A stretch of 32,849 nt of DNA from Fibrobacteraceae bacterium (GTDB taxonomy: Bacteria; Fibrobacterota; Fibrobacteria; Fibrobacterales; Fibrobacteraceae), in contig JABUUT010000008.1 of the NCBI GenBank assembly GCA_021443045.1, forward strand, positions 27,767-60,615, given 5' to 3'. This document shows positions 16,248 to 24,930 of the stretch, piece by piece. A program made the position numbers and the translations under genes. The notes under the pieces are model-generated. The model was not told the DNA's origin. It searched no databases and worked only from the letters and a program-made list of their open reading frames with translations. Numbering within the stretch: position 1 is the stretch's first letter; each line of letters opens with the position of its first letter.

Positions 16248-18428
16248 TTAAAATTCCACGTTAATGGAAGCTTCTATAATCGAACGACTGAACTCATGGG
16301 TGTACTTGGTATCTGTTTTTACCCCATCGGCATTAACTGATGGTGAATAGTACAGGGGCAAGTTTGCAACAACGGGTTCAAAGGCACCGGTGGTAGCACT
16401 TCTCTTGGCGTTATCCGATGTAACCGAGGAAACATCGTATTCATTTTTAACAGAGGCTATGCCGTAATTGATGGAGAACCAAGCGTTTTCTTCAAGAGAG
16501 TAGTCTAAGCCAACCATCCACTGCATTTCGGTACCCTTTGTTTTAGGAGCACTAAGAGCACCCAAAGCCGAAGCGATTGCAGCACCCATGGATGCTTCCT
16601 GAGGGTTGTACTCCGTGGTAATGTACTGGAAGCCTGCTGTTACACCCAAGCGAGGAAGATACTGGGCGGAGAAACCTGCGTTAATAAAGTTGCTCTTCAG
16701 TTCAGCAGAACCGGAAGTACCCATAACAGCGGCATCCAAATCCATGGTGCGTTCGGAATGCTTGTAAGAGCCCATCAATTCCAGATTACGCTTAAAGCCA
16801 AACATGTTGGAAGCACTCCACTTGAGACCGCCTCCATATTCCATGTAGGAAACATCGCTAAAGCCTTCCAAAGGAGATGGCTGGCTTAACATGGTGAATA
16901 GGCCCTGGGCTTCAACATAGTTGCTGAGACCTGCTGTAAGAAGGGCACGGGCACCAAGACGGTTGGATGTGGCAAGGCCGTTAGGCAAGGCCAGCTGAAT
17001 GGCTGGGTCAGACAAGGCGGCCACCAAGGCCATTTGGGCCTTGGAGTACACATTGGTGGTCCAGGAATTCTTGCTGAAAGGCGCCAAATCGTAGCTCTTG
17101 GAATCACCTCTCTGGATGTCAGCATCCTTGGTACCCAAGGTAAAGGAAGCTGGAGAATACTTAGGAGTAAAGTTGTAGAGTGCGTCAAAGGTGCTGTACA
17201 ATGGGGAGTTTACAGTGTACTTAATGGTGTAGCCGTCTTTATCCGTATTCAGAATGCGCTGGGCAAAGAACTGGGGAGATTGAGCCACATTGTTGAACCA
17301 GTTGGTGTCGTTCATCAAGAAATCCACTTCCACTACAGCCATGTACTTGTCGTCGGCCTTGTAGCCAGCATTTAAAACGGCCAAGAGAGCAGAACCATTT
17401 ACAGCTTCACCGTCTTGATCGTCCCTAGAAAAGGCATATTCGCCAACCACATCCATAATGATGCTCTTGCTTCCTAGGAAACCCGCAAAATCAACACCTG
17501 CACGGCCACTTATAACTATGGTACTCTGGGCAGTGGTGTCGTATGGGTTAATATTCTGCATCTCGTAATCTTCATCAAGGTTGTAATCTGGATGACGATA
17601 AGTGTATGTGCGGGAATCTTCGTTATCCAAAATCACCATTGGGGTTACACCCACATACAAATTCTTGGAAATGGGGAACAATTCCAGGTTCGCAGAGAGC
17701 AGCCACTTGGCGGTGTTGGAAGCCTGTGTAGAACCAGGAAGGGAATCGTCTGGCAGAATGTTGCCTTCGGCACCAGTGAGGTCCAAAACAGAGGTACGGG
17801 CCAACCGGGCAATCAAGGCTTCGGCACGGAACTCACCTGCCGCAGCACCAAAGTCATTGCGGAACTGAAGGTTTATACCCTGCAAGTTGCGCTGGTTGCC
17901 TTCAAGCAGCTGCTGTTTTTCGGCCATGTGACGCTTGCGGGCGAAAATGGTGGGTTCGTACATAATGTCTACAGAAGGAGCAAACAAGGTGAGTGGGGTG
18001 TACTGCTGACGGAAATCACCCACAACCCAGTAGAATTTGTTGCCAATGTTTCCTTCAACATTAAGCCAGCCTACCGAAAGCATCTTGGAAGCAGAGGAGA
18101 AGTATTCCTGCATGCCGCCTTCCAAGCGAAGCATAATGTTTGCACGAACTTGTTCCCAGGGCCGGAAATGGAAATCAATGTCGGCACTTACAAAGGAATT
18201 GTCTTCCACGTCCGGCATACGATTCACAGCCTTTTTGTCTTGGTCGGTGTCAAAAGAGGACTTTTGAACAACGGCACGGATGCTTCCGCCAATCTGGACG
18301 CCTCTCATTGCATTGATGGAATCGACCCTGCTATCAAGAAGTTCTTGATTTTCCAAAGCCGTTGCTGCAGATGCGGAAACCGCTGCGGCGAAGAGAGCGA
18401 TAAAAGTCTTTTTCATTTTCATATTCAT
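16248..18428 (-). CDS. Predicted outer-membrane beta-barrel protein (paralog set member 2)
   Basis: Signal peptide-like MNMKMKKTFIALFAAAVSASAATA; C-terminal IIEASINVEF; shared QYTPLTLFAPS motif. Confidence 0.7.
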   Translation of the reverse strand: MNMKMKKTFIALFAAAVSASAATALENQELLDSRVDSINAMRGVQIGGSIRAVVQKSSFDTDQDKKAVNRMPDVEDNSFVSADIDFHFRPWEQVRANIMLRLEGGMQEYFSSASKMLSVGWLNVEGNIGNKFYWVVGDFRQQYTPLTLFAPSVDIMYEPTIFARKRHMAEKQQLLEGNQRNLQGINLQFRNDFGAAAGEFRAEALIARLARTSVLDLTGAEGNILPDDSLPGSTQASNTAKWLLSANLELFPISKNLYVGVTPMVILDNEDSRTYTYRHPDYNLDEDYEMQNINPYDTTAQSTIVISGRAGVDFAGFLGSKSIIMDVVGEYAFSRDDQDGEAVNGSALLAVLNAGYKADDKYMAVVEVDFLMNDTNWFNNVAQSPQFFAQRILNTDKDGYTIKYTVNSPLYSTFDALYNFTPKYSPASFTLGTKDADIQRGDSKSYDLAPFSKNSWTTNVYSKAQMALVAALSDPAIQLALPNGLATSNRLGARALLTAGLSNYVEAQGLFTMLSQPSPLEGFSDVSYMEYGGGLKWSASNMFGFKRNLELMGSYKHSERTMDLDAAVMGTSGSAELKSNFINAGFSAQYLPRLGVTAGFQYITTEYNPQEASMGAAIASALGALSAPKTKGTEMQWMVGLDYSLEENAWFSINYGIASVKNEYDVSSVTSDNAKRSATTGAFEPVVANLPLYYSPSVNADGVKTDTKYTHEFSRSIIEASINVEF

Positions 18429-18442
18429 TTTTAGCCCCTCCC

Positions 18443-20689
18443 TTAGAACCAAGCCTTAACTTCGGCTGCGATGTAATGGGAATGCCAATCGTTTTCGGAA
18501 ACATTCTCGTCGGAATGGGTCATCCACTTATAGCGGAAGTGGAGGCCTACACGGTCGGCAAAGTCCCAGTCGAAACCGGCACCAATTGCTGTTTCCAAAT
18601 AGTTGATTGGGCTATGCATATAATAGGAGGTTAAAACATTGCTATTGGTAGAGGAAGACATATTGCCTATGGTGTTCATTACATAGGCGTTTTCGGCCCT
18701 GAACATTTCAACACCAAGAATACCCACCGCATGGAATCGTGTGGTTACCGCTACAGCAGGTTCAAACTGCCCGTAGAAGCTCCACAGCAGCATGTCGCTT
18801 TGGCTTTCGCTGTATGCGATAGGAGCGATGGTGGTTGAAATTCCGGAGAGAGCGGCGTAACCGGTCATCATGATGTTGCGGTCGGTGCCGAACCAGTGAC
18901 CAATGTCGTAGCCTCCCATGAAGGACATGTAAGAAGACCACTTGGCGTGGGAAGGAACTTCACCCTTGCGAGCCTGGTCTGCATTTTCGTAGGCTACGAA
19001 AGATTCCCAGAGTTCCCATGTGCCACCATAGAGGCCACCATTACGACGGTAGAGCTTAACGCCATCGTCAGAATTTTGTTCTACACCCAGGCGAGCAATG
19101 TAGCCACCGGCTCTTGGGTCTGCGTTACCGGAGTCGGCAATAAAGATGGGCTTATGCTTTGTCCAGGAGTTGGTGCTTTCCCACATGTTGCGACCGTTCA
19201 GGCGGTAGTTGAACATAATGACATCATCACCATCCTCAACTTGACGATGTTGACCATACTGGAAATCGAAGTATCCACGGTTGAAGGTGGGTTCCAACTT
19301 GAAGTTGATACCAGCCAAGTTCTGGGAATAGCGGAGGGAACCTGCATTCAGGTAGGTTTCATCTTTGCGCCAGCCAGGGAAACGGGATGGGTTGGTAAGA
19401 GAGAATGGAGAGTAAAAGTCTTTAGGGAAGAAAGCCAGTTCCACAGTCATGGGCCAGCCTTCAACATACTTGCTCTGGGCCTTTACATAAACACCAACCT
19501 TTGGTGTGGCCATCTCGGTTTCGTAGGTGTTGTCTTCATAGCCAGAAGGGTCCTTTGAAATCAAGTTGTTCTCATTGTCCTTAGGCTTGTAGAACTTTAC
19601 GGAGTCGGTTATGCTCAAGCCCACATCAGCCATGATGTAGAGCTTTGGAGTAATGTTTCCCTTACCGTCCAAGGAAACCACATGAGTGTTAAGGAGCACT
19701 GGATCGATACCCGCTCTCTTAACCCACTGTGTGTAGTATTCGTTTTCGTACACAATGTCGTTGTCAAAAACCACGCCCATGTAGTTTGCACCAATGGTCA
19801 TGTTTTCGGCAATTTTTTCTTTGGCAATGCGAGCGTGGTAAACAGAACCGCGGTTGTCGTGCAAACCGTTGGTTTCCAGTTCACCAGGCTGACCGCCCCA
19901 CAAGCGAAGACCGTCACGAGTACCCACATCCATATCCATGGGCTGAGACAGCATGAACTGAGCCTTCATGTCGAAGGGAAGCTGATAGACATTGGCGAAG
20001 AGGCCACCAAAGGAACGGTTGGTCCAGAATGCGCGGCCACCTTCCTTAACAGGCTTGAATACCTTTTCCTTGTAATAGGTGCTTACAGTCTTTTCGTCTT
20101 CGAAAAGTTCATACTGCCAGGCAAAGCGTGGCATGGTTTCACGTTCCCACATGGTAAGTGGAGAAGCGTTTGCCCAAATAACGCCACCAGCAGTAAAGTA
20201 GGCCCCAAAGACACCGGCACGAACATCAACACCCACATTCAATTCTTCGTTGATGGTGGATGCGTAGTAGTCTGTAGAGTGATCGTACAACACCCGTTCG
20301 TCTTCGGTAGGAGCTCCGGTAGGCTGGTCGGCAAGGTAGTTGCTGTAGGTACCAGACAAATCAAAGGGGAACGCCATGTTGGTGAACAAGGTGATGTAGG
20401 AACTAGGCATGGCCACAATGGTCATGTTCAAGATAGCATCTACAGCGGTGCGAGCCTCATCAGCAGCAAATGCTGGAGACACTTCGGAGTAGTGGAAGTT
20501 CTTGAGACGGAAGGCCATGTAACCGGAGACTGCCAGTGGCAGATCGTCCTTACCCATGAGAGTCGATTCCAAATTAGAGGACAATGTATCCATGGATGCA
20601 TGGATGGAATCCAGCTGCAGCTGCGGCGTTAAAGCCCAAGATGCACCAACGCAGGATGCCAAAATAAGTGATGTTAATTCTTTGCGCAT
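18443..20689 (-). CDS. Predicted outer-membrane beta-barrel protein (paralog set member 1)
   Basis: Signal peptide MRKELTSLILASCVGASWA; C-terminal YIAAEVKAWF; shared NASPLTMWERE motif; repeated beta-strand-like segments. Confidence 0.7.
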   Translation of the reverse strand: MRKELTSLILASCVGASWALTPQLQLDSIHASMDTLSSNLESTLMGKDDLPLAVSGYMAFRLKNFHYSEVSPAFAADEARTAVDAILNMTIVAMPSSYITLFTNMAFPFDLSGTYSNYLADQPTGAPTEDERVLYDHSTDYYASTINEELNVGVDVRAGVFGAYFTAGGVIWANASPLTMWERETMPRFAWQYELFEDEKTVSTYYKEKVFKPVKEGGRAFWTNRSFGGLFANVYQLPFDMKAQFMLSQPMDMDVGTRDGLRLWGGQPGELETNGLHDNRGSVYHARIAKEKIAENMTIGANYMGVVFDNDIVYENEYYTQWVKRAGIDPVLLNTHVVSLDGKGNITPKLYIMADVGLSITDSVKFYKPKDNENNLISKDPSGYEDNTYETEMATPKVGVYVKAQSKYVEGWPMTVELAFFPKDFYSPFSLTNPSRFPGWRKDETYLNAGSLRYSQNLAGINFKLEPTFNRGYFDFQYGQHRQVEDGDDVIMFNYRLNGRNMWESTNSWTKHKPIFIADSGNADPRAGGYIARLGVEQNSDDGVKLYRRNGGLYGGTWELWESFVAYENADQARKGEVPSHAKWSSYMSFMGGYDIGHWFGTDRNIMMTGYAALSGISTTIAPIAYSESQSDMLLWSFYGQFEPAVAVTTRFHAVGILGVEMFRAENAYVMNTIGNMSSSTNSNVLTSYYMHSPINYLETAIGAGFDWDFADRVGLHFRYKWMTHSDENVSENDWHSHYIAAEVKAWF

Positions 20690-20698
20690 AAAGTCCTC

Positions 20699-21445
20699 TT
20701 AGATCTCGTTGCGGAATGGATAGTAAGCAGGGCCTTCATAAGGCTTGCCATGCTTCTTAATAACAATATCGTCGATCCAAACCTTGAAGGATTCGTTTTC
20801 ATCCTTGCGGACTTCCAAACGGAAGCCCTTGAAGTTGGACCAGGCAAAGGGGAGCATCACTTCGCGGGTATTCTTCACATCCCAGTACACACCTGTGTTA
20901 CCGAAGAGCTTCAGAGGAACGCTAAAGTGTTTCCATTCGGTGGTAATTTCGCCAAGGCTCTTGGAACGAAGCTTTACCTGAAGGGATTCGCCTCCGCTTT
21001 TTACACCATCGTCCACCAGAACGAACAAAGCGTTTTCGCCACCCTTGGCACCCTTAATCCAGAATTCCAAAACGCCTTCCTCCAGGTAGGGAGTAAGGTC
21101 TACAGAACCTGCAATACAAATAGCCACACCAGAGTAGTCGCTGGCAATCAATTCAATTTCCATAGCCAGAGCACCTTCCATGGCACCTGCTTTTTCGGTG
21201 AGGAATGGTTCCGGATTTTCACGAGGATACTGGTAGGTGTATCCACCACCACGGGGGATAGCTTCGCGCATAACCACAGACACAACTTCCTTGTCTGGAC
21301 GGAACGGCTTGGCTTCTTTCTGTACAAATCGATACTGGTCACGGTCGCGATAATCGCTAAACCCATAGCCAGCAAAAGAAAGCGGGGCACAAAGGAGCGT
21401 GGCTAGTGCGCACGTCCAAATGGCTTTTTTGTATTTTGCATTCAT
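20699..21445 (-). CDS. Secreted carbohydrate-binding-like (galactose-binding/CBM11-like jelly-roll) protein, first gene of operon
   Basis: Signal peptide MNAKYKKAIWTCALATLLCAPLSFAGYG; LTPYLEEGVLEFWIKG, EWKHFSVPLKLF, FKGFRLEVRKDENESFKVWIDDIVIKKHG typical of jelly-roll domains. Confidence 0.55.
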   Translation of the reverse strand: MNAKYKKAIWTCALATLLCAPLSFAGYGFSDYRDRDQYRFVQKEAKPFRPDKEVVSVVMREAIPRGGGYTYQYPRENPEPFLTEKAGAMEGALAMEIELIASDYSGVAICIAGSVDLTPYLEEGVLEFWIKGAKGGENALFVLVDDGVKSGGESLQVKLRSKSLGEITTEWKHFSVPLKLFGNTGVYWDVKNTREVMLPFAWSNFKGFRLEVRKDENESFKVWIDDIVIKKHGKPYEGPAYYPFRNEI

Positions 21446-21628
21446 AATATGTTAGAGTCTCCAAAATTCCGGACTTTGCTACAATATAATTTGTTTTTTA
21501 GGCCTTAAAATGAATAGTAAACAGGAAAGAAGCCTATACTATGGTTTTTTCTCAAAAAAAAGGCTTTTTTTTAGAAATTTTAACATTTCCCTCGGTTTCC
21601 ATCGTAAACATAAAATTTAAAACCTATC

Positions 21629-21658
21629 AATTTACATCGTATCAAATTTGTGTAAATT
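21629..21658. promoter_or_regulatory. Inverted repeat AATTTACA-N14-TGTAAATT upstream of the GH5 lipoprotein (candidate operator)
   Basis: 8-bp perfect inverted repeat located about 25 nt upstream of ATG 21683, in the divergent intergenic region. Confidence 0.4.
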
Positions 21659-21682
21659 TATAGTAGCATCATTGAGGATATC

Positions 21683-22948
21683 ATGAAAAAAAGCACTCTG
21701 CTCATTGCATCCATTTTGTCCGCCTTAACGGCTTGCTCCGATGACCCCTCCGGATACGGTAAGGGCACAGAACCGGAGGCTGAGGAGGATGTTGTTGTTC
21801 CTGTGGACTATTCTTTAGGCAGGGCCATGAACAAGCGACTTGGCAAAGGCATGAATTTAGGCAACGCCTGGGATTCACAAAAGTACACCACCACTTTAGA
21901 CACCTACTACGGAGCTTCCATTACCGAAGGCAAGCACATTCCTTTTTACCCCTACAACAACTGCACCTACACATCTCCCGAAATTTATAACCAAATGGGC
22001 AAAGACTACGAGCCGGTAGCAGCAACTGGCTGCATCGATGCTTTGGATAACGGCTGGGGAAACGCTATTAAGGACGAATATTTTACCATACTCAAGCAAG
22101 CCGGGTTCAATTCCGTTCGCATTCCCGTACGCTGGCAGCACAATTCCGACCCCGTAAGCCACACCGTTAACCCAGAACGACTCCAGGGTGTAAAAGAAGA
22201 CATCCAACTGGCTATTAACGCAGGACTTGCCGTGGTGGTCAACTTCCACCACTATGACGAACTAAACGAGGCGGGAAAACAGTACAGCACCCATCCCGAA
22301 GTGTACAATGCAGAAAAGACCCATTTTTTAGGGATGTGGGCTCAAGTGGCCAAAGAAATGGACGCTTTCCCGGATACTTCCCTGGTTCTTGAAATTTTAA
22401 ACGAGCCCTACATGCCGTCTTCCGAAGCTTTGAACGACTTGATGACAAACGCCTACTCAATCATTCGCGCAGCAGCACCAAACAAGACCATCATGTTCGA
22501 GTCCTACCACATGTCCAAATTCGCCGACATCAAGGCTCTCAAGCTTCCTCAAGATGGAAACATCATCTATAGCGGTCACTACTACGAGCCTTATTCCTTT
22601 ACCCATCAAGGTTACGGATACTCCTGTAACCCAAACCTCAATGTTTCTGCGATCTCCGACTTTAAGTCTTACTTTGCCACCATCAAAAAGCTCTACCCCG
22701 ACATAGACGGCACCAGTACAGTTCCCCTGAACATGGGTGAGTTTGGCGTTTCTGCTTTATGCGGCGCCAAAGGCCCTTCCGATTTTATTCGTGCCATGTG
22801 GGCCAAGGATGTTATTGAAAGTGCCAAAAAATATGGGGTAGATAGTTGGCATTTGTGGGGGTTCACGGGAACGGGCTTTGACGCCTACAACACATCCACA
22901 GGCACCTGGCTCAACGGTTTCCTGGATGCCTTTGGGCTTCAACAATAA
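21683..22948 (+). CDS. GH5 cellulase lipoprotein (probably subfamily 4-like)
   Basis: Lipobox LTACSDDPSG; GKGMNLGNAWDS, FNSVRIPVRW, VVVNFHHYDE, LVLEILNEPYMP, LNMGEFGVS, SWHLWGFTGTGFDAYN. Confidence 0.88.
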   Translation: MKKSTLLIASILSALTACSDDPSGYGKGTEPEAEEDVVVPVDYSLGRAMNKRLGKGMNLGNAWDSQKYTTTLDTYYGASITEGKHIPFYPYNNCTYTSPEIYNQMGKDYEPVAATGCIDALDNGWGNAIKDEYFTILKQAGFNSVRIPVRWQHNSDPVSHTVNPERLQGVKEDIQLAINAGLAVVVNFHHYDELNEAGKQYSTHPEVYNAEKTHFLGMWAQVAKEMDAFPDTSLVLEILNEPYMPSSEALNDLMTNAYSIIRAAAPNKTIMFESYHMSKFADIKALKLPQDGNIIYSGHYYEPYSFTHQGYGYSCNPNLNVSAISDFKSYFATIKKLYPDIDGTSTVPLNMGEFGVSALCGAKGPSDFIRAMWAKDVIESAKKYGVDSWHLWGFTGTGFDAYNTSTGTWLNGFLDAFGLQQ

Positions 22949-22973
22949 GGGAACCAAAGCCACCAAAAATGGA

Positions 22974-23741
22974 TTAGGGCCGAATTAAAGAGCCTGTCCA
23001 ATGTTCGTTAAAGAAGTCCCGGAACAGTGTTTCGGGGCCTTTTTTCAACTCCTCAACAACTTGTTCCATGGGGCGAGCACTGCGATACAGCATGCGGTAA
23101 GCCCGGCAAAGAGCATTGATGCGTTCTTCGGAAAATTCTTCAGGGTGGAGCTTAAGGGCGTGAAGGTTCAAGGCCCCCCAGCGTAAGGGGTTTCCAAAGG
23201 CTTTGCTGGCTGGGGGCACGTCCCGGTCCACTTTGAGGGTGCCCCCCACAAAAGCGTATGCCCCTACCCTATTTTTTTGCTGTATAGCCGTTGTGCCACC
23301 TATGGTGGCGTAGGTTCCTATAAAAACATGGCCTCCCAACTGGCAGCCATTGGCAATAACCACATGGTCTTCAATTTGGCAGTCGTGCCCCACATGGGCG
23401 TACGCCATTAAAAGAACATGGTTGCCCACCCCGGTCACACCGCCCCCCTGAACAGTTCCTCGGTTCAAGGTGCAGTATTCCCGAATGGTGCAATTTTCAC
23501 CTACCTGGAGTTTGGTGGGTTCTCCAGCGTACTTTAAATCTTGGGGAGGGCCACCCAAAATGGCACCGTCGTATACTTTTGTGTTTTTGCCTACAAAAAC
23601 CCCAGAATACACATGTACTCGAGACTCCAAAACCACGTTTTCTCCAATTTCTGCATTTTCATCTACAATGCACCAAGGCCCTATGGTTGCCGAAGGGTGG
23701 ATTATGGCAGAAGAGTGGATTAAGGCAGTGGGATGAATCAT
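22974..23741 (-). CDS. lpxA: Acyl-ACP--UDP-N-acetylglucosamine O-acyltransferase
   Basis: Left-handed beta-helix hexapeptide repeats (MIHPTALIHSSAIIHPSATIGPWCIVDENAEIG), PQDLKYAGEPTKLQVG, AYAHVGHDCQIEDHVVIANGCQLGGHV. Start at 23741 by homology to the usual N-terminus. Confidence 0.92.
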   Translation of the reverse strand: MIHPTALIHSSAIIHPSATIGPWCIVDENAEIGENVVLESRVHVYSGVFVGKNTKVYDGAILGGPPQDLKYAGEPTKLQVGENCTIREYCTLNRGTVQGGGVTGVGNHVLLMAYAHVGHDCQIEDHVVIANGCQLGGHVFIGTYATIGGTTAIQQKNRVGAYAFVGGTLKVDRDVPPASKAFGNPLRWGALNLHALKLHPEEFSEERINALCRAYRMLYRSARPMEQVVEELKKGPETLFRDFFNEHWTGSLIRP

Positions 23742-23826
23742 AACCGGGCACCTAGAAAATGTTTTTATCAAGTGATTGGCATCCTTGAGACAACAAGTAT
23801 AGCAAAAAAATGTAAATTTGCGCATT

Positions 23827-24930
23827 ATGAGCGGATATATCATTGCAGGACTCACTTCCATTTATGTGTTGTTGTTCCTGTTTTTTATAGTGGGACTGGC
23901 CAAGACTCGGCGCTATAAGGGTGTAAAAGCCACCCCCAGCGTGTCCGTGGTGGTTCCCATGCGCAACGAAGAACAGTATGCGCTGCGTACCTTGCAGGCT
24001 TTAGCCGCTCAAGACTATGTGGGAGAATGGGAAGTTATTTGCGTAGACGACCGCTCCACCGACAGCACCAAAGAAATTCTGGAAAAGTTTGCGGCGGAGC
24101 ACCCCCGTTTTAGAGTGCTTTCTTTAGCCCAAAATTTGCCCACCATTGCTAGCCCCAAAAAAAGGGCTTTGGAAAGCGCCTTTAAAATTGCTAAAAATGA
24201 AGTTCTCCTAACCATTGATGCCGACTGCATTCCTAAAAAAAGCTGGATTACAGCCATGGCCGGGCGTTTTGTGGGAAACATCAGCATTGTGCAGGGCCCC
24301 AAACAGAACAACGGCAGCCGTAGCATGGCCCACCTTTTTCAAAAGCTGGAAACCCTGGGATACACAGCCATGGAGGCTGCCGGGTTCAGCCTTGGCAACC
24401 CACTGGTTGCCAGTGCCGCCTGCCTGGCCTACAAAAAGGAACTCTTCTTTAAGGCAGGCGGGTTTGGGGACCTGGTAAATTTGAGCAGCGGCGACGACGA
24501 CATGCTGATTCACAAGATGATGAAAATTCCTAACGTAGACGTGTGCTACAACCTGGATAAAGACGCCGTTATTGAAACGGAGCCTGTAAATTCCTGGAAG
24601 GCCCTTTTTAACCAGCGGGCCCGCTGGAGCAGTAACGGGACCAACTACGAAAGTAAAGCCTATGTGCTGCTGTTAACCCTCATCTACACCTTTTATGTTT
24701 GGATGTTCATTAGCCCATGGCTTGTGGCATTTTTAGAAATTCCCTGGCAGTGGTGCGTTTTTTCTATTTTGTCCAAAGTGGCTGTAGATTTTACATTCCT
24801 TAGTATGGCAGCCTATAAGCTCCACACCAAACGCCGCATGCTGGCATTTATCCCCACAGAACTCATTCAGATTCCTATGATTGTATTTGCCGTACCAGCA
24901 GGCATTACCGGCCTTTTCCGCTGGAAATAG
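23827..24930 (+). CDS. Glycosyltransferase family 2 membrane protein
   Basis: SVSVVVPMRNEEQYALRTLQAL, VICVDDRSTDSTKE, LTIDADCIP, QRARWSSNG; C-terminal TM segments. Confidence 0.85.
   Translation: MSGYIIAGLTSIYVLLFLFFIVGLAKTRRYKGVKATPSVSVVVPMRNEEQYALRTLQALAAQDYVGEWEVICVDDRSTDSTKEILEKFAAEHPRFRVLSLAQNLPTIASPKKRALESAFKIAKNEVLLTIDADCIPKKSWITAMAGRFVGNISIVQGPKQNNGSRSMAHLFQKLETLGYTAMEAAGFSLGNPLVASAACLAYKKELFFKAGGFGDLVNLSSGDDDMLIHKMMKIPNVDVCYNLDKDAVIETEPVNSWKALFNQRARWSSNGTNYESKAYVLLLTLIYTFYVWMFISPWLVAFLEIPWQWCVFSILSKVAVDFTFLSMAAYKLHTKRRMLAFIPTELIQIPMIVFAVPAGITGLFRWK

Noticed and set aside
19682-20632. 316-aa plus-strand ORF (also 17592-18434, 15276-15788, 18896-19558, 20750-21406)
   Set aside because: Antisense to the operon genes; no recognisable domain or plausible start context; low-complexity shadow translation.
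11979-21445. Calling the operon a canonical SusC/SusD polysaccharide utilisation locus
   Set aside because: No TonB plug domain, TonB box or SusD-like TPR lipoprotein was recognised in these proteins.
21541-21575. AAAAAAAAGGCTTTTTTTT palindrome upstream of the operon
   Set aside because: A/T-tract palindrome in an AT-rich intergenic region; no GC stem to support a terminator and no clear operator character.
24905-24930. 26-nt overlap of GT2 and CCA-enzyme 3' ends
   Set aside because: Short convergent overlaps are common in compact bacterial genomes.
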